Positions 45,514-55,511 of a DNA stretch of 64,000 nucleotides are shown piece by piece (the first letter of the stretch is position 1; every line of letters starts with the position of its first letter). The stretch is taken from the NCBI GenBank assembly GCA_017555845.1, contig JAFZFO010000027.1, positions 1-64,000 of the forward strand, written 5' to 3'. Origin of the DNA: Bacteroidaceae bacterium. Its GTDB lineage: Bacteria; Bacteroidota; Bacteroidia; Bacteroidales; Bacteroidaceae. Under the pieces are notes generated by a model, which made no database searches, was not told where the DNA came from, and worked only from the letters and a program-made list of their open reading frames with translations. The position numbers and the translations under genes are program-made.

Positions 45514-45538
45514 TATTCTCAATTATACATTAACTTTG
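45506..45538 (+). promoter_or_regulatory. Promoter of the DUF456 gene
   Basis: TTTG (45506-45509), 21-nt spacer, TAACTTTG (45531-45538), 31 bp before the ATG. Shares the palindrome 45506-45513 with the divergent promoter. Confidence 0.7.
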
Positions 45539-45569
45539 CCACATATTAACAACGATAAAAACATACGTT

Positions 45570-46055
45570 ATGGATATTATGCTTGTAATTTTAGCCTTGA
45601 TACTTGCATTTGTAGGCATCATTGGCGCCGTGGCTCCGGTTCTTCCCGGCCCGCCACTCAGTTTTATTGCCTTGCTGCTGCTGAAGCTATGTGACGGAAA
45701 TGGGATTTCAACAACAGCGCTTGTCGTATCCGGCATTCTGGCTGTAGTGATTACCATTTTCGACTATATTGCTCCGATTTGGCTGACCAAGAAGGCCGGT
45801 GGTTCAAAACAGGGAACATGGGGAGCTACCATTGGACTGGTCATTGGACTTTTCTTTGGTTTGCCTGGTATCCTGATAGGTCCCTTCCTTGGCGCTTACA
45901 TTGGAGAACTTGCAGCAGACACCCACTCATCCAAAGCATTGGACATTGCATGCAAGTCATTCATCGCCTTCATGCTTACAAGCGGACTGAAATTCGCATA
46001 TGGAGCCTGCCTGCTGGTAATGACAGTAAAGAATGGCTGGAACATCCTGTTTTAA
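45570..46055 (+). CDS. DUF456 small membrane protein
   Basis: 161 aa, almost entirely hydrophobic with about four membrane segments and Gly-rich turns (VGIIGAVAPVLPGPPLSFIA, GLPGILIGPFLGAYIGEL). These two Gly/Pro motifs are the DUF456 signature. Function unknown. Single gene with its own promoter and terminator. Confidence 0.88.
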   Translation: MDIMLVILALILAFVGIIGAVAPVLPGPPLSFIALLLLKLCDGNGISTTALVVSGILAVVITIFDYIAPIWLTKKAGGSKQGTWGATIGLVIGLFFGLPGILIGPFLGAYIGELAADTHSSKALDIACKSFIAFMLTSGLKFAYGACLLVMTVKNGWNILF

Positions 46056-46080
46056 AGACAAAGAACCGGACATAACAAAA

Positions 46081-46111
46081 GACGCACTGCCTACAGGCGG
46101 TGCGTCTTTTT
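46081..46111. terminator. Terminator after the DUF456 gene
   Basis: 11-bp stem with one G.T pair (46081-46091 with 46096-46106), TACA loop, T5 tail; A-rich on the other side, so it can also serve the convergent barrel gene. Confidence 0.85.
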
Positions 46112-46128
46112 GTCTATAATAAAGTGAA

Positions 46129-49092
46129 TTACATCATTGGAGGCATCATGCCTGCTGGAGGAGCCATTCCGGCCGGTGGTGTCATACCCGGAGGAGGTGT
46201 CATGCCACCGGGCATACCATACTGACGGGCAGCACTACCCTTTTTGTCCTTGCCACCTGTGTTGTTGAACTTATATGAGAGGTTCAGCATACCATAGCTG
46301 TAGATGGCATTTGACTCCGAATCCCTGCGATAGAGAGCCTCGACTACGCGGCTGATGTTGCTCTGCTGCTGCAGGATATCAAACAGCTGCAAAGAGACAG
46401 TCAGGGCATTCTTTGGCAAGAAGCTTGCCGAAAGCTGCGCGTTCCACAAGAGTTCATCGGTGTTCGCATTAGGATCACTGTAACCACGACGGCTGCTCAT
46501 TGACAGGTTGGTCGAGATCTTGATGTTATACCAAGGCAATGTATAATTCACACTTGGGCCATAAGAGAAGTTGAACACATTCATCTTATCCTCGGGCTGT
46601 GCCGTTGACTTTGAGTGTGAATAACGCACAAAACCGTTGAGTGAGATATCCCAATTGTCGGCACGATAGTTCGCCGTCAAGCGCTCACTCACGTTCACAG
46701 TCTTTGCAATACTCTTGACACTACCCTGCACACCCTGCATGCTGATGTATGACACTCTCTCAGAGTAACCTCCGTCAGTGAATGTGCTATAGGTAAACTT
46801 GGTGTTCGCCGGTATTGCCGAATTGAACACAAATCCACCATTCACGTTCCAGTTACCGTTGATATTCTCGGGCTGCGTTGTGGTAGCACCGGTAGCCTCA
46901 TCGTATGTAGCCCTGCGTGTAATGGCATTTATTGTATTAGAATATGCCGCAAACACATTGATACCGCGCTGCGCCTCGGTATTGTAGGTGTTGAAGTTCG
47001 CATTTACATTGTTCGAGAACGATGGTTTCAAGCCCGGATTACCCTTTGTAATGTTCAATGGGTTAGAATCGTCGGTAATGTCAATCAGATCGGTCATCGA
47101 TGGCTGTGATGTAGAACCACGATAGCGCACATTCAATGTAGTCTGCTTTGACCACTTGTAGCGGAAACGGATGTTAGGCGACACATAATCAAGGACTCTG
47201 CGGGTGAACAGCGTATCAATACCCTGATATTTGTAGTCGAGTTCTGTCTGCTGCGGCAACCATGTAACACCCGCATTCAGGTTTACCTTCTCGGTTACAT
47301 ACCTGAATGTAGCACCCGCCTCGTGGCGCTGTGTGCGGTAGGTAGAGAAACGGCTCAGATCCTCGTCGGGGTCACCGAGATATGCTTCCAGGGCATCCAA
47401 CAATTCTGGTCGTGTTATATCCGGATTTATATCAAGCAAATCTTGCAGTTCATCCAGTTTATATGTCGCACGGTCGCTGTTGTTATAGCTCTGGTTATAG
47501 CTATAGCTGAGCTGCAGGAAAAGGTTCTTCAACAATGGCTCGGTATAGCTCAAATTAAGGCTATAATTCCAGTTTTTACCAGGTGTTGTTGAGAAGCGCT
47601 GCTGACGTGTCGCCATACCGGCTACCTGATAATAGTTCACATTATTCAAAGAGAAACTCTCACTCTTGCTGTCAGAATAAGAGTAGTTGCCTCGCAATGT
47701 TACATTACGTCCGGGCTTTTGCAACCTGCGGTTTACCTGCAATCTCGCACTTACCGAACGGTTTTCACCCATAGACAGCGACTCGTTAGCATTGTCATTC
47801 ACCGCAATACCCTTCAATTCATCCGACACGTCGCCATACGATTCCTTGGCATAATCCGTCTCATATTCGAACGGATTCTCGTTGAACGTTGCCGTGTGGC
47901 TCTCGTTCCAAAAGTCGTTGTTCGAATAGCTGACATTTGGAGTAAGGATGATATTTGTCATTGTATCAGGTTTCCACTCGAAACGGAAACTTGCATTCAG
48001 GTTCATTCTGCCGTTCAAGCTTGTGCTGCGGCCGTTTGAGAACTGGTTTCGGTCAATCTGTGGCATGAATGTCTCGGTAGATGTCCAGCTCTTTACGTCG
48101 TTCTTCACGCGGTCGCCACGCACATTACCGCCAATTTCCACTTTGTCATTCTCATATGCGAAGTTGAAACCGGCACGTTTTGGCGAAGATATTCCATTGC
48201 CGCCAAAGCCTCCGAAACCGCGGCCACGACCATCGGAGAAGCCCTGGTCACCCACATTATTCGCAGAGAGTACAAGAGTGTACTGCGCGTTGTCGTTATA
48301 GTAGCTTGTAGTGTTGCGCAAACGATAGAGCAGATGCTCGGCATCAAAATCGGCACCACCACCGACATCGGTATTGGAAAAGAAACCATCGGCAACACCC
48401 TTCTTCATCTGCAGGTCGAGCACAGTCTCCTCCTCGCCGTCATCAATACCTGTGATACGAGTAAAGTCACTCTTCTTGTCATAGAATTTCACTTTGTCGA
48501 CAGCATCGACCGAGATATTCTTGAGAGCCATATCCTTGTCGGTACCAAAGAAATCCTTACCTTTCATGAGGATTCGGTTCACGGTCTTGCCGTTGATCTT
48601 GATTGTACCATCCTCGGCAATGTCCACACCGGGATATTTCTTTATGAGTTCCTCAAGCATTGAACCCTCGGGAACACGGAAGGCTGCTGTATTGAACACG
48701 AGGGTATCCTCGGCTGCCACAACAGGTGGAACCTCTTCGCTCACCACAACATCATCAAGCAGTTTGTCGGTAGGCAACAAGTCAATGCGACCAAGAGCAC
48801 ATACCTTGCCACTCTCAATGGTGACATCCTTTTCAAATGTCTTGCAGCCCACATATGTGATGCGTGCATAGTACTTGCCGGGCTGGACCTTTACATTGAT
48901 CTTACCATCAAGGTCACTTGGCGCGCCAACCTTGAATGTTGAATCGGGCAATGAGTACAACTGAAGAATTGCAGAAGTCATGGCCTCGCCGGTCTCCTTA
49001 TAGTAGACCTCGGCCGTCAGTGTTCCGTTCTTCTTCTGCGCATACGCCATAGACGAAAGGAACAACAACAAAAGCAATAAACCTTTTTTCAT
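46129..49092 (-). CDS. Outer-membrane TonB-receptor-like barrel with a Pro/Met-rich tail
   Basis: 987 aa. Signal peptide (MKKGLLLLLLFLSSMAYAQ), a carboxypeptidase-regulatory-like domain (about 22-105, LTAEVYYKETGEAMTSAILQL), a plug-like region (about 110-225, with DGTIKINGKTVNRILMKGKDFFGTD), then a large barrel of the 'outer membrane beta-barrel family' type. No TonB box typical of SusC and no SusD partner, so it is a stand-alone receptor or barrel. After the last strand (LNLSYKFNN) a tail of about 40 residues repeats 'PPxGM' units and ends PPMM, so the usual C-terminal aromatic of the barrel is buried 40 residues inside. Substrate unknown. Single gene. Confidence 0.85.
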   Translation of the reverse strand: MKKGLLLLLLFLSSMAYAQKKNGTLTAEVYYKETGEAMTSAILQLYSLPDSTFKVGAPSDLDGKINVKVQPGKYYARITYVGCKTFEKDVTIESGKVCALGRIDLLPTDKLLDDVVVSEEVPPVVAAEDTLVFNTAAFRVPEGSMLEELIKKYPGVDIAEDGTIKINGKTVNRILMKGKDFFGTDKDMALKNISVDAVDKVKFYDKKSDFTRITGIDDGEEETVLDLQMKKGVADGFFSNTDVGGGADFDAEHLLYRLRNTTSYYNDNAQYTLVLSANNVGDQGFSDGRGRGFGGFGGNGISSPKRAGFNFAYENDKVEIGGNVRGDRVKNDVKSWTSTETFMPQIDRNQFSNGRSTSLNGRMNLNASFRFEWKPDTMTNIILTPNVSYSNNDFWNESHTATFNENPFEYETDYAKESYGDVSDELKGIAVNDNANESLSMGENRSVSARLQVNRRLQKPGRNVTLRGNYSYSDSKSESFSLNNVNYYQVAGMATRQQRFSTTPGKNWNYSLNLSYTEPLLKNLFLQLSYSYNQSYNNSDRATYKLDELQDLLDINPDITRPELLDALEAYLGDPDEDLSRFSTYRTQRHEAGATFRYVTEKVNLNAGVTWLPQQTELDYKYQGIDTLFTRRVLDYVSPNIRFRYKWSKQTTLNVRYRGSTSQPSMTDLIDITDDSNPLNITKGNPGLKPSFSNNVNANFNTYNTEAQRGINVFAAYSNTINAITRRATYDEATGATTTQPENINGNWNVNGGFVFNSAIPANTKFTYSTFTDGGYSERVSYISMQGVQGSVKSIAKTVNVSERLTANYRADNWDISLNGFVRYSHSKSTAQPEDKMNVFNFSYGPSVNYTLPWYNIKISTNLSMSSRRGYSDPNANTDELLWNAQLSASFLPKNALTVSLQLFDILQQQSNISRVVEALYRRDSESNAIYSYGMLNLSYKFNNTGGKDKKGSAARQYGMPGGMTPPPGMTPPAGMAPPAGMMPPMM

Positions 49093-49222
49093 ATATCTTT
49101 ATTTTATCTATTTCACAATTTATAAGACTCTATATTTAACTGAAAGTTTAAATATATTCTGCAAAGTTCTATCAAAATAAAATAAAAACAGCATAAACTG
49201 ACTTTTTTTTACTACCATACAC

Positions 49223-49230
49223 TATTTTTG
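49223..49230 (+). promoter_or_regulatory. -7 box (TATTTTTG) of the orphan gene
   Basis: Exact TAnnTTTG match 20 bp before the ATG at 49250, preceded by a T8 run in the -33 area. Confidence 0.55.
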
Positions 49231-49249
49231 CAGGACATACTCTACACAG

Positions 49250-49651
49250 ATGACAGACAACACAAAGAAACCACATATTGACGACGCCTTCAGGAATATC
49301 ATAGGCATTGCACCGCCTGAAGACCTTGGAGAGCCATTTGCCACGGCCTTTACAAGGCTGTACAACGGAAAGGAGGATGAGATAAAAGCTGCTGCATATA
49401 CCTGTTCTCTTTTCCTTTCGGCAATTCTGATGGGGTTCCCCACGACGCAGCTGCACATTTTTGTACACCACGTTCAAGAGAATTACAGTCGTTTTTCATT
49501 CAACTGCAACATGTACGACACCATTTACAAGGAGATGGATGGCGGAATGCTCCAAAGAGTGGTCCTGTTGGATGCCAACAGCATACCAGCCGTGTATGAA
49601 TGCAGCAAAGAGGACATTTTTGAAGCATTCGACTTCTATACAAACAGATAA
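49250..49651 (+). CDS. Unrecognised 133-aa cytoplasmic protein
   Basis: No signal peptide, membrane segment or family motif that I recognise. The composition is that of a real globular protein: alternating helices (LGEPFATAFTRLYNGKEDEIKAAAY), a hydrophobic patch with SLFLSAILMGFPT, and an acidic C-terminus. A promoter-like box precedes it. A gene encoding a sigma-factor-like protein begins 185 bp downstream on the same strand, without a clear terminator between them; a partner role (for example regulating that factor) is only a guess. Confidence 0.6.
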   Translation: MTDNTKKPHIDDAFRNIIGIAPPEDLGEPFATAFTRLYNGKEDEIKAAAYTCSLFLSAILMGFPTTQLHIFVHHVQENYSRFSFNCNMYDTIYKEMDGGMLQRVVLLDANSIPAVYECSKEDIFEAFDFYTNR

Positions 49652-49753
49652 GAACGGCTCTTCGAAGAGGAGTCGGAACAAGACTTTGCCCGAAAAGTTC
49701 AGATCTTTCAACTTTATTAAGGGTAAAAATTAGCATTTCGCTCCCACATACAT

Positions 49754-49761
49754 TATATTTG
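49754..49761 (+). promoter_or_regulatory. -7 box (TATATTTG) of the sigma-like gene
   Basis: Exact TAnnTTTG match 75 bp before the ATG at 49837, without a clean TTTG upstream. Confidence 0.45.
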
Positions 49762-49836
49762 CAAAGAGATAATCGAACCGGGAATGCCGTAATTTGTCGC
49801 GTATTCTTGAAATCATCATCGGTTACCACACTCAAG

Positions 49837-50481
49837 ATGGCAAACATTTACGACAACTATTCATCACTCAGCGACCAGGAATTGATTGAAAAACTGACAG
49901 CAAGCCCGGTCGATGAGAAACTGCACAACTATTTCTTCACAAAGAAATGCAGACAATTTCTCAGGTATATATCATCCAACATATACCAATGTGATAGCGA
50001 GAATGAGCTATGGGGAGAATTCTATGAATTTCTTTCAAAAGATGATTGGGCAATAATACGTAATTGGCAGAACAGGAACGGTGCAAGCCTGTACACCTAT
50101 CTGGCCTACTGCACAACAAACCATTTCATACACAAGAAGATTGCCGAGAAGAAGGAACAGGAATTGATGGTTGTACCTTCATCGCAAAGCATGTATGAAC
50201 AGTTGGCTGGTTTCATTGATGAAGAGGATGACACACAGGCACTCCCTATAAGAGAGGCATTCAACATGCTTAACCAGCGCGACCAGACAATACTTCGCTT
50301 GCTTGTCATTGACGGCAACAGCGCCTTGGAGGCAGCACCGGTCATCTGGGAATACATCAAGAATGTCAAGCCACTTGCCCAGATGGACCCCAAACGTGTG
50401 CAATGTACAATAGCAATGGCAAAACACAGGGCACAGTTGGCACTGATGAATAATCTGAAACAGGTATCAAAGAATATTTAA
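49837..50481 (+). CDS. Divergent sigma-70-like protein
   Basis: 214 aa from ATG 49837 (MANIYDNYSSLSDQELIEKL); an upstream ATG at 49759 gives a poor N-terminus. The middle reads like ECF sigma region 2: FLRYISSNIYQCDSENELWGEFYEFL followed by NWQNRNGASLYTYLAYCTTNHFIHKKI, where 'SLyTYLayct.Nhfi' matches the conserved 'S..tWL..ia.N...D' stretch. The C-terminal AFNMLNQRDQTILRLLVIDG resembles the start of region 4, but the helix-turn-helix that follows carries an insertion (ALEAAPVIWEYIKNVKPLAQ). So a diverged sigma factor, or a protein derived from one, is the best reading. No anti-sigma of FecR type is adjacent. Confidence 0.55.
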   Translation: MANIYDNYSSLSDQELIEKLTASPVDEKLHNYFFTKKCRQFLRYISSNIYQCDSENELWGEFYEFLSKDDWAIIRNWQNRNGASLYTYLAYCTTNHFIHKKIAEKKEQELMVVPSSQSMYEQLAGFIDEEDDTQALPIREAFNMLNQRDQTILRLLVIDGNSALEAAPVIWEYIKNVKPLAQMDPKRVQCTIAMAKHRAQLALMNNLKQVSKNI

Positions 50482-50484
50482 ATG

Positions 50485-50515
50485 AAAAAGGCAACCTCGA
50501 CGGGGTTGCCTTTTT
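50485..50515. terminator. Bidirectional terminator between the sigma-like gene and the GNAT gene
   Basis: 14-bp stem (50485-50498 with 50502-50515, one T.G pair), A5 on one side and T5 on the other. Confidence 0.85.
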
Positions 50516-50532
50516 CATTTATGATGCAGGTT

Positions 50533-50976
50533 TCATTTTTTCGATACGTTCATCTTATAGACATTGGTCTCTTTCTGTTCGAACTCACAGGAACGGTACA
50601 ATGCATTCGCCGCCACACGCGATGGACGTGAAGTGAGCATCAGCGCACCATCCCCCAGCCCACGTGCATAGTCAACAGCATACTCAACCATTGCACGGCC
50701 AAAGGAATGGCCTCTTACTGCAGCATCGACCACCACATCCTCAATCCACATCTTGCGACCCGTAGGTGCCAGATATTCTCCCAAAGTGAGCATGGCTACA
50801 ATTCCGCCATTGTATTCTGCGAGAAACAGGTGCGAAGCCTTATTCTCCACCAGCTCCTGCAACTGTTCAAGAGTGAAGCATCTACCCGACGAAGACAACT
50901 GCGCAAGCAAATGGTTGATAGGCTCTACATAACAATCACAAGCCTCTTTTACCTCAAAAATATCCAGCTGTTCCAT
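50533..50976 (-). CDS. GNAT family N-acetyltransferase
   Basis: 147 aa, one GNAT domain: beta strands (HLFLAEYNGGIVAMLTLGEYL), WIEDVVVDAAVRGHSFGRAM with the acetyl-CoA loop R-G-x-x-x-G, and the C-terminal ANALYRSCEFEQKETNVYKM. Substrate cannot be inferred. It may be transcribed with the GHL10 lipoprotein gene 25 bp upstream on the same strand. Confidence 0.88.
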   Translation of the reverse strand: MEQLDIFEVKEACDCYVEPINHLLAQLSSSGRCFTLEQLQELVENKASHLFLAEYNGGIVAMLTLGEYLAPTGRKMWIEDVVVDAAVRGHSFGRAMVEYAVDYARGLGDGALMLTSRPSRVAANALYRSCEFEQKETNVYKMNVSKK

Positions 50977-51001
50977 ATGAATATCTGATATTGACAGTCC
51001 A

Positions 51002-52510
51002 TTAGAATTTTGCCTTACACTTGTAGCCTTTTGACTCGTTCTGCATACGGTCGAGCACCGTTACCACAAAGGTGTATTTACCCTCCATCCCCTCAGGCAA
51101 TTTATAGAAAGTCCTTGATGTTATTGTTAGTATATTTTCGGGATTGTCAAGGTCTACCTTTTCGCCTTTGGCAAAACAGTATACCACATAGCGGTAAGGA
51201 GCATCCATCACATCCTTGTCCTCCTTCTTGCCAGACAGCCACACAAGTACATTTGCCCCATTCTCCTGTATGAGTCTTACGCCATCCACCTTTGATGGTG
51301 CTTTGTTGTCAATGAAATCATACAACGGCATCAACGCAGGATAGCGGAACATGCCGTTTGCCAGATAGTCGCGATAACCGCTTACATTATTGGCTGCCGA
51401 TGCCGCATCCCAGAAACATGAGCCCAACACATTGCCCTGCGCACGTTGCAGGGAATACTTCTGAACCTGCTGGTTGCCGGTCACGCTACCCGCGTCCTTT
51501 GCCTTCACTGTACGCTGTACATCCTGACCTATATACAACGGGCGGTTCGAAGCATACTTTGCCCACCACTGCACAAGGGTTTCATAATCGGCTGCCTTGT
51601 GACCGATTTCCCAGTATACCTGTGGAATACAGTAGTCCACCCATCCTTCTTCAATCCAGTAAAGCACATCGGCATACAGTTCATCATAGCACTGCAGACC
51701 ATTGGTCTTGCTGCCGAACTCCCAGCTGGCTTCGTTGCGGTAGATACCAAAAGGCGACACGCCGAACTTGACCCATGGTTTGGTTTCACGCACAGTACGG
51801 TGCAACTGATATATCAAGTGATTGACATTCTCTCTTCTCCATTTGTCCTTGTCTGTCTCTTCACTGGCCTTGAACCACTTTTCATCGGCAAACTCCTTGC
51901 CGGCAACAGGATAAGGATAGAAATAGTCATCGATGTGCAGGCCATCCACATCATAGCGGTTCAGGATATCACGGACAATGCCGCAGATATGGTCGCGGTT
52001 GCTCTGCAACGATGGATTGAAATAGAGCTGTCCCTCATACTTTATAAAATCTCCAGGTCTCTTGGCACTGTGATGGTTTGCAGCAACGCTGCCTGTTCCT
52101 TTTGTACGGGCACGATATGGATTTATCCACGCATGCAGCTCCATATTGCGTCTGTGACACTCATCGACCATGAATGCCAAAGGATCCCATCCCGGCGATT
52201 TGCCCTGCACGCCTGTGAGAAAACGGCTCCATGGCTCGTAGCGCGACTCATAAATGGCATCACCCTCAACACGAACCTGAAAAATGACGGCATTTACATT
52301 TACCTTCTGCAAATTGTCGAGCATCTCTATGAGATACTTTTTCATCTCGTGCTCACTCATTCCTGTGAACTGTCCATTGACGGCCTGTATCCAGGCTCCA
52401 CGGAATTCGCGTTTGGGATGTTCATCAACACTGCCATGAAGGTTCTTCCTGCTTGCACAAGAAACACACAGAAGCACCATCATCAAAAGAGATAAATATT
52501 TCAGTCTCAT
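51002..52510 (-). CDS. GHL10-type glycoside-hydrolase-like lipoprotein
   Basis: 502 aa from ATG 52508-52510, which gives [18 protein letters not shown] with lipid Cys 18; the open frame continues upstream but lacks sense. The domain starts at [17 protein letters not shown] and follows the PF02638 pattern of YngK-like proteins: [52 protein letters not shown] (acidic pair), [13 protein letters not shown], and [15 protein letters not shown]-terminal fibronectin-like beta domain (about 415-500) follows. Relatives bind or cleave peptidoglycan-type sugars. Lipid-anchored to an envelope membrane. Confidence 0.88.
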   Translation of the reverse strand: MRLKYLSLLMMVLLCVSCASRKNLHGSVDEHPKREFRGAWIQAVNGQFTGMSEHEMKKYLIEMLDNLQKVNVNAVIFQVRVEGDAIYESRYEPWSRFLTGVQGKSPGWDPLAFMVDECHRRNMELHAWINPYRARTKGTGSVAANHHSAKRPGDFIKYEGQLYFNPSLQSNRDHICGIVRDILNRYDVDGLHIDDYFYPYPVAGKEFADEKWFKASEETDKDKWRRENVNHLIYQLHRTVRETKPWVKFGVSPFGIYRNEASWEFGSKTNGLQCYDELYADVLYWIEEGWVDYCIPQVYWEIGHKAADYETLVQWWAKYASNRPLYIGQDVQRTVKAKDAGSVTGNQQVQKYSLQRAQGNVLGSCFWDAASAANNVSGYRDYLANGMFRYPALMPLYDFIDNKAPSKVDGVRLIQENGANVLVWLSGKKEDKDVMDAPYRYVVYCFAKGEKVDLDNPENILTITSRTFYKLPEGMEGKYTFVVTVLDRMQNESKGYKCKAKF

Positions 52511-52543
52511 ATTTTTTTTGAATAATGTTATTGTTTTGAATTG

Positions 52544-52551
52544 CGAATATA
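52544..52551 (-). promoter_or_regulatory. -7 box (TATATTCG) of the GHL10 lipoprotein gene
   Basis: TAnnTTcG match on the minus strand, 34 bp before the ATG at 52510. Confidence 0.4.
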
Positions 52552-52676
52552 GCCAAAAAATATCGGATTTAGGGTATTTAAACCGTTTCTTGTAACAATT
52601 AACATTACATTGGCATCTATTTTTTGCAAACAGGAACAAAGTGCCCGTTTTTTTTGTACTTTCGCGTAAATTAACC

Positions 52677-55466
52677 ATGAGAAAAATGGAAGGTAACAAA
52701 AACATAGTAATCAAAGGTGCACGCGTCAACAATTTGAAGAATGTGGATGTGGAGATTCCGCGTGGCAAGTTCGTTGTTGTTACCGGTCTCTCGGGTTCAG
52801 GCAAGTCTTCACTTGCTTTTGACACCCTCTATGCCGAGGGACAGCGCCGATATGTAGAATCCCTCTCATCATACGCACGCCAGTTCCTTGGGCAGATGAA
52901 CAAGCCCGAGTGTGACTTCATAAAGGGCATCCCCCCTGCCATAGCCATTGAGCAGAAGGTAAACAACCGTAATCCGCGTTCAACTGTCGGAACATCTACC
53001 GAGATATATGAATACCTGAAACTGCTGTATGCACGCATTGGCAAGACCTACTCTCCCGTCAGCGGAAAGCTTGTCAAGAAAGACACGCCGGAGGACCTTG
53101 TCACATGCATGCAGAGCCGCCCTGCCGGCACACGTTTCCTGCTCCTTGCACCAATAGCCAAGCGCAAGGGACGCACTCTCGAAGAGCAGTTGCAGATATA
53201 CCTGCAGCAGGGTTTCACACGTGTAGCCTTGGGCAAAGAGATCATACACATTGAGGAGTACAAGCCCAAAAAGGGCGACGTCCCGACACTGCTCATTGAC
53301 CGTCTCACTGTAAACGACACCCAGGAAGCCATCAGCCGCCTGCTTGATTCGGCCGAGACCGCCTTTTACGAAGGCAATGGCTCATGTCTGTTGCAATTCA
53401 TGGATGAGGAACAGCCGCACAGTTTCAGCATACGCTTTGAGGCCGACGGCATTGAGTTCGAGGAACCTACAGAGCAGATGTTCTCTTTCAATTCTCCCAT
53501 AGGTGCCTGCCCCGACTGCGAGGGCTTTGGCCGCATTGTGGGTATTGACGAGGACCTTGTAATCCCCAACAAGACACTGAGCGTATATGACGGTGCTGTT
53601 TTCTGTTGGCGAGGAGACAAGATGGGCGAATGGAAGACCGAGTTCTGCCGCCGTGCACCACAGGACGATTTCCCTATATTTGAACCATACTACAATCTTA
53701 CACAGGAGCAGAAGGACTACCTGTGGCACAAAGGTCCATGGATTGAGGAATACGGCGAAGGCATCTGTATCGACAACTTCTTCAACATGGTAAAGGCCAA
53801 CCAGTACAAGATACAGTACCGCGTCATGCTTGCACGCTACCGTGGCAAGCCCATCTGCCCAACCTGCCATGGCACACGATTGAAGAAGGAAGCTACATAC
53901 GTGAAGGTCGGTGGAACAAGCATTACCGAACTCATTGAGATGCCTATAACCAAACTGAAGGTATTCTTTGACAACCTCGCGCTCGATGAGCACGATGCAG
54001 CAATTGCCAAGCGCATACTTACCGAAATACGTAGCCGTGTAGACTGTCTTTTGGATGTAGGTTTGGGCTACCTTACCCTCAACCGTTTGAGCAACACACT
54101 CTCGGGCGGTGAGAGCCAGCGCATAAACCTTGTGACATCATTGGGCAGTGCATTGGTGGGTTCACTGTACATCCTTGACGAGCCGAGCATAGGACTCCAC
54201 AGCCGCGATACCGACCGTCTTATAAATGTCCTTTACCGCTTGCGCGACCTGGGCAACACCGTGGTTGTGGTTGAGCATGATGAGGAGATAATCCGCGCTG
54301 CCGACTATATCATTGATGTAGGTCCCAAGGCCGGCTCATACGGCGGCAACATCGTATACCATGGCGACCTTGCCGACATAGCACCAGGCAGCAACAGCTA
54401 TACATTGAAATACCTGCTTGGCGAGGAGACCATTGACGTGCCCAAGCACCGCCGGGTATCGAACAATGTCATAAGAATAAAAGGCGCCCGCGAGAACAAC
54501 CTCAAAGGTATAGATGTAAATATACCACTCAACACCTTCACTGTAGTCAGCGGTGTCAGCGGTTCGGGCAAATCAACCCTTGTACGCAACATACTCTACC
54601 GCTCGCTCATGCGCCACTTTGGCAATGTCTGCGATGCACCGGGACAGTGCGAGGCTGTTGATGGCGCACTCAAACAACTCGGTGGCGTGGAGTTCATTGA
54701 CCAGAACCCCATTGGCAAGTCATCACGTTCAAACCCGGTAACCTACCTCAAGGTATATGACGACATCCGCCACCTCTTTGCACAGCAGCCGCTCGCAAAG
54801 CAGATGGGATTCGGTGCAGGCCACTTCTCGTTCAACTCGGACGGTGGCCGTTGCGATGAGTGTAAGGGCGAGGGTACCATTACAGTATCCATGCAGTTCA
54901 TGGCCGATCTGAAGCTGGAGTGCGAAGCTTGTCATGGCAAACGTTTCAAGAATGAGATCCTTGAGGTCAAGTTCCACGACAAGAATATACACGACGTACT
55001 GGAAATGACCGTTGGCGATGCCATAAACTTCTTCCAGGAACACGGACAGAAGCGCATTGCCGAGAATCTGCAGCCGTTGCAGGATGTAGGCCTTGCATAC
55101 ATCAAGCTTGGACAGTCATCATCAACCCTTTCGGGTGGTGAGAACCAACGCGTGAAGCTCGCCTATTACCTTAGCCGACAGAGTGACCGCCCCACAATGT
55201 TCATCTTTGACGAGCCCACCACAGGATTGCATTTCCATGACATAAAAAAACTGCTCAAATCGTTCGAACGCCTGCTTGCACGCGGACATTCGTTGGTGGT
55301 CATTGAGCACAACATGGACATGATAAAATGCGCCGACTACCTCATTGACCTGGGTCCCGAAGGCGGCGAAGAGGGAGGAAACCTTGTTGCCTGCGGAACA
55401 CCAGAGGAAGTTGCAAAATGCGAGGCATCATATACAGGACAGTTCCTGAAAGAAAAACTATCATAA
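52677..55466 (+). CDS. uvrA: Excinuclease ABC subunit A
   Basis: 929 aa from ATG 52677 ([20 protein letters not shown]); a second ATG three codons on (52686) is equally possible because a TACTTTCG box lies at 52657-52664, only a dozen bases upstream. Damage-recognition ATPase of nucleotide excision repair. Two ABC modules: Walker [13 protein letters not shown] and [12 protein letters not shown]; signatures LSGGESQR and LSGGENQR; zinc fingers with CPDC/CPTC and CDEC/CEAC. Length and order are normal. Confidence 0.96.
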   Translation: MRKMEGNKNIVIKGARVNNLKNVDVEIPRGKFVVVTGLSGSGKSSLAFDTLYAEGQRRYVESLSSYARQFLGQMNKPECDFIKGIPPAIAIEQKVNNRNPRSTVGTSTEIYEYLKLLYARIGKTYSPVSGKLVKKDTPEDLVTCMQSRPAGTRFLLLAPIAKRKGRTLEEQLQIYLQQGFTRVALGKEIIHIEEYKPKKGDVPTLLIDRLTVNDTQEAISRLLDSAETAFYEGNGSCLLQFMDEEQPHSFSIRFEADGIEFEEPTEQMFSFNSPIGACPDCEGFGRIVGIDEDLVIPNKTLSVYDGAVFCWRGDKMGEWKTEFCRRAPQDDFPIFEPYYNLTQEQKDYLWHKGPWIEEYGEGICIDNFFNMVKANQYKIQYRVMLARYRGKPICPTCHGTRLKKEATYVKVGGTSITELIEMPITKLKVFFDNLALDEHDAAIAKRILTEIRSRVDCLLDVGLGYLTLNRLSNTLSGGESQRINLVTSLGSALVGSLYILDEPSIGLHSRDTDRLINVLYRLRDLGNTVVVVEHDEEIIRAADYIIDVGPKAGSYGGNIVYHGDLADIAPGSNSYTLKYLLGEETIDVPKHRRVSNNVIRIKGARENNLKGIDVNIPLNTFTVVSGVSGSGKSTLVRNILYRSLMRHFGNVCDAPGQCEAVDGALKQLGGVEFIDQNPIGKSSRSNPVTYLKVYDDIRHLFAQQPLAKQMGFGAGHFSFNSDGGRCDECKGEGTITVSMQFMADLKLECEACHGKRFKNEILEVKFHDKNIHDVLEMTVGDAINFFQEHGQKRIAENLQPLQDVGLAYIKLGQSSSTLSGGENQRVKLAYYLSRQSDRPTMFIFDEPTTGLHFHDIKKLLKSFERLLARGHSLVVIEHNMDMIKCADYLIDLGPEGGEEGGNLVACGTPEEVAKCEASYTGQFLKEKLS

Positions 55467-55469
55467 CAC

Positions 55470-55496
55470 AAACGGCAAGCATTGCGCTTGCCGTTT
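55470..55496. terminator. Bidirectional terminator between uvrA and the NERD gene
   Basis: 11-bp perfect stem (55470-55480 with 55486-55496), 5-nt loop, 4 bp after the uvrA stop. Confidence 0.8.
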
Positions 55497-55511
55497 ATGT
55501 TATTGACTTAC

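Noticed and set aside
52511..52825. N-terminal extension of the GHL10 lipoprotein into the uvrA start
   Set aside because: The extension is the complement of uvrA and its promoter; the ATG at 52510 gives a proper lipoprotein signal.
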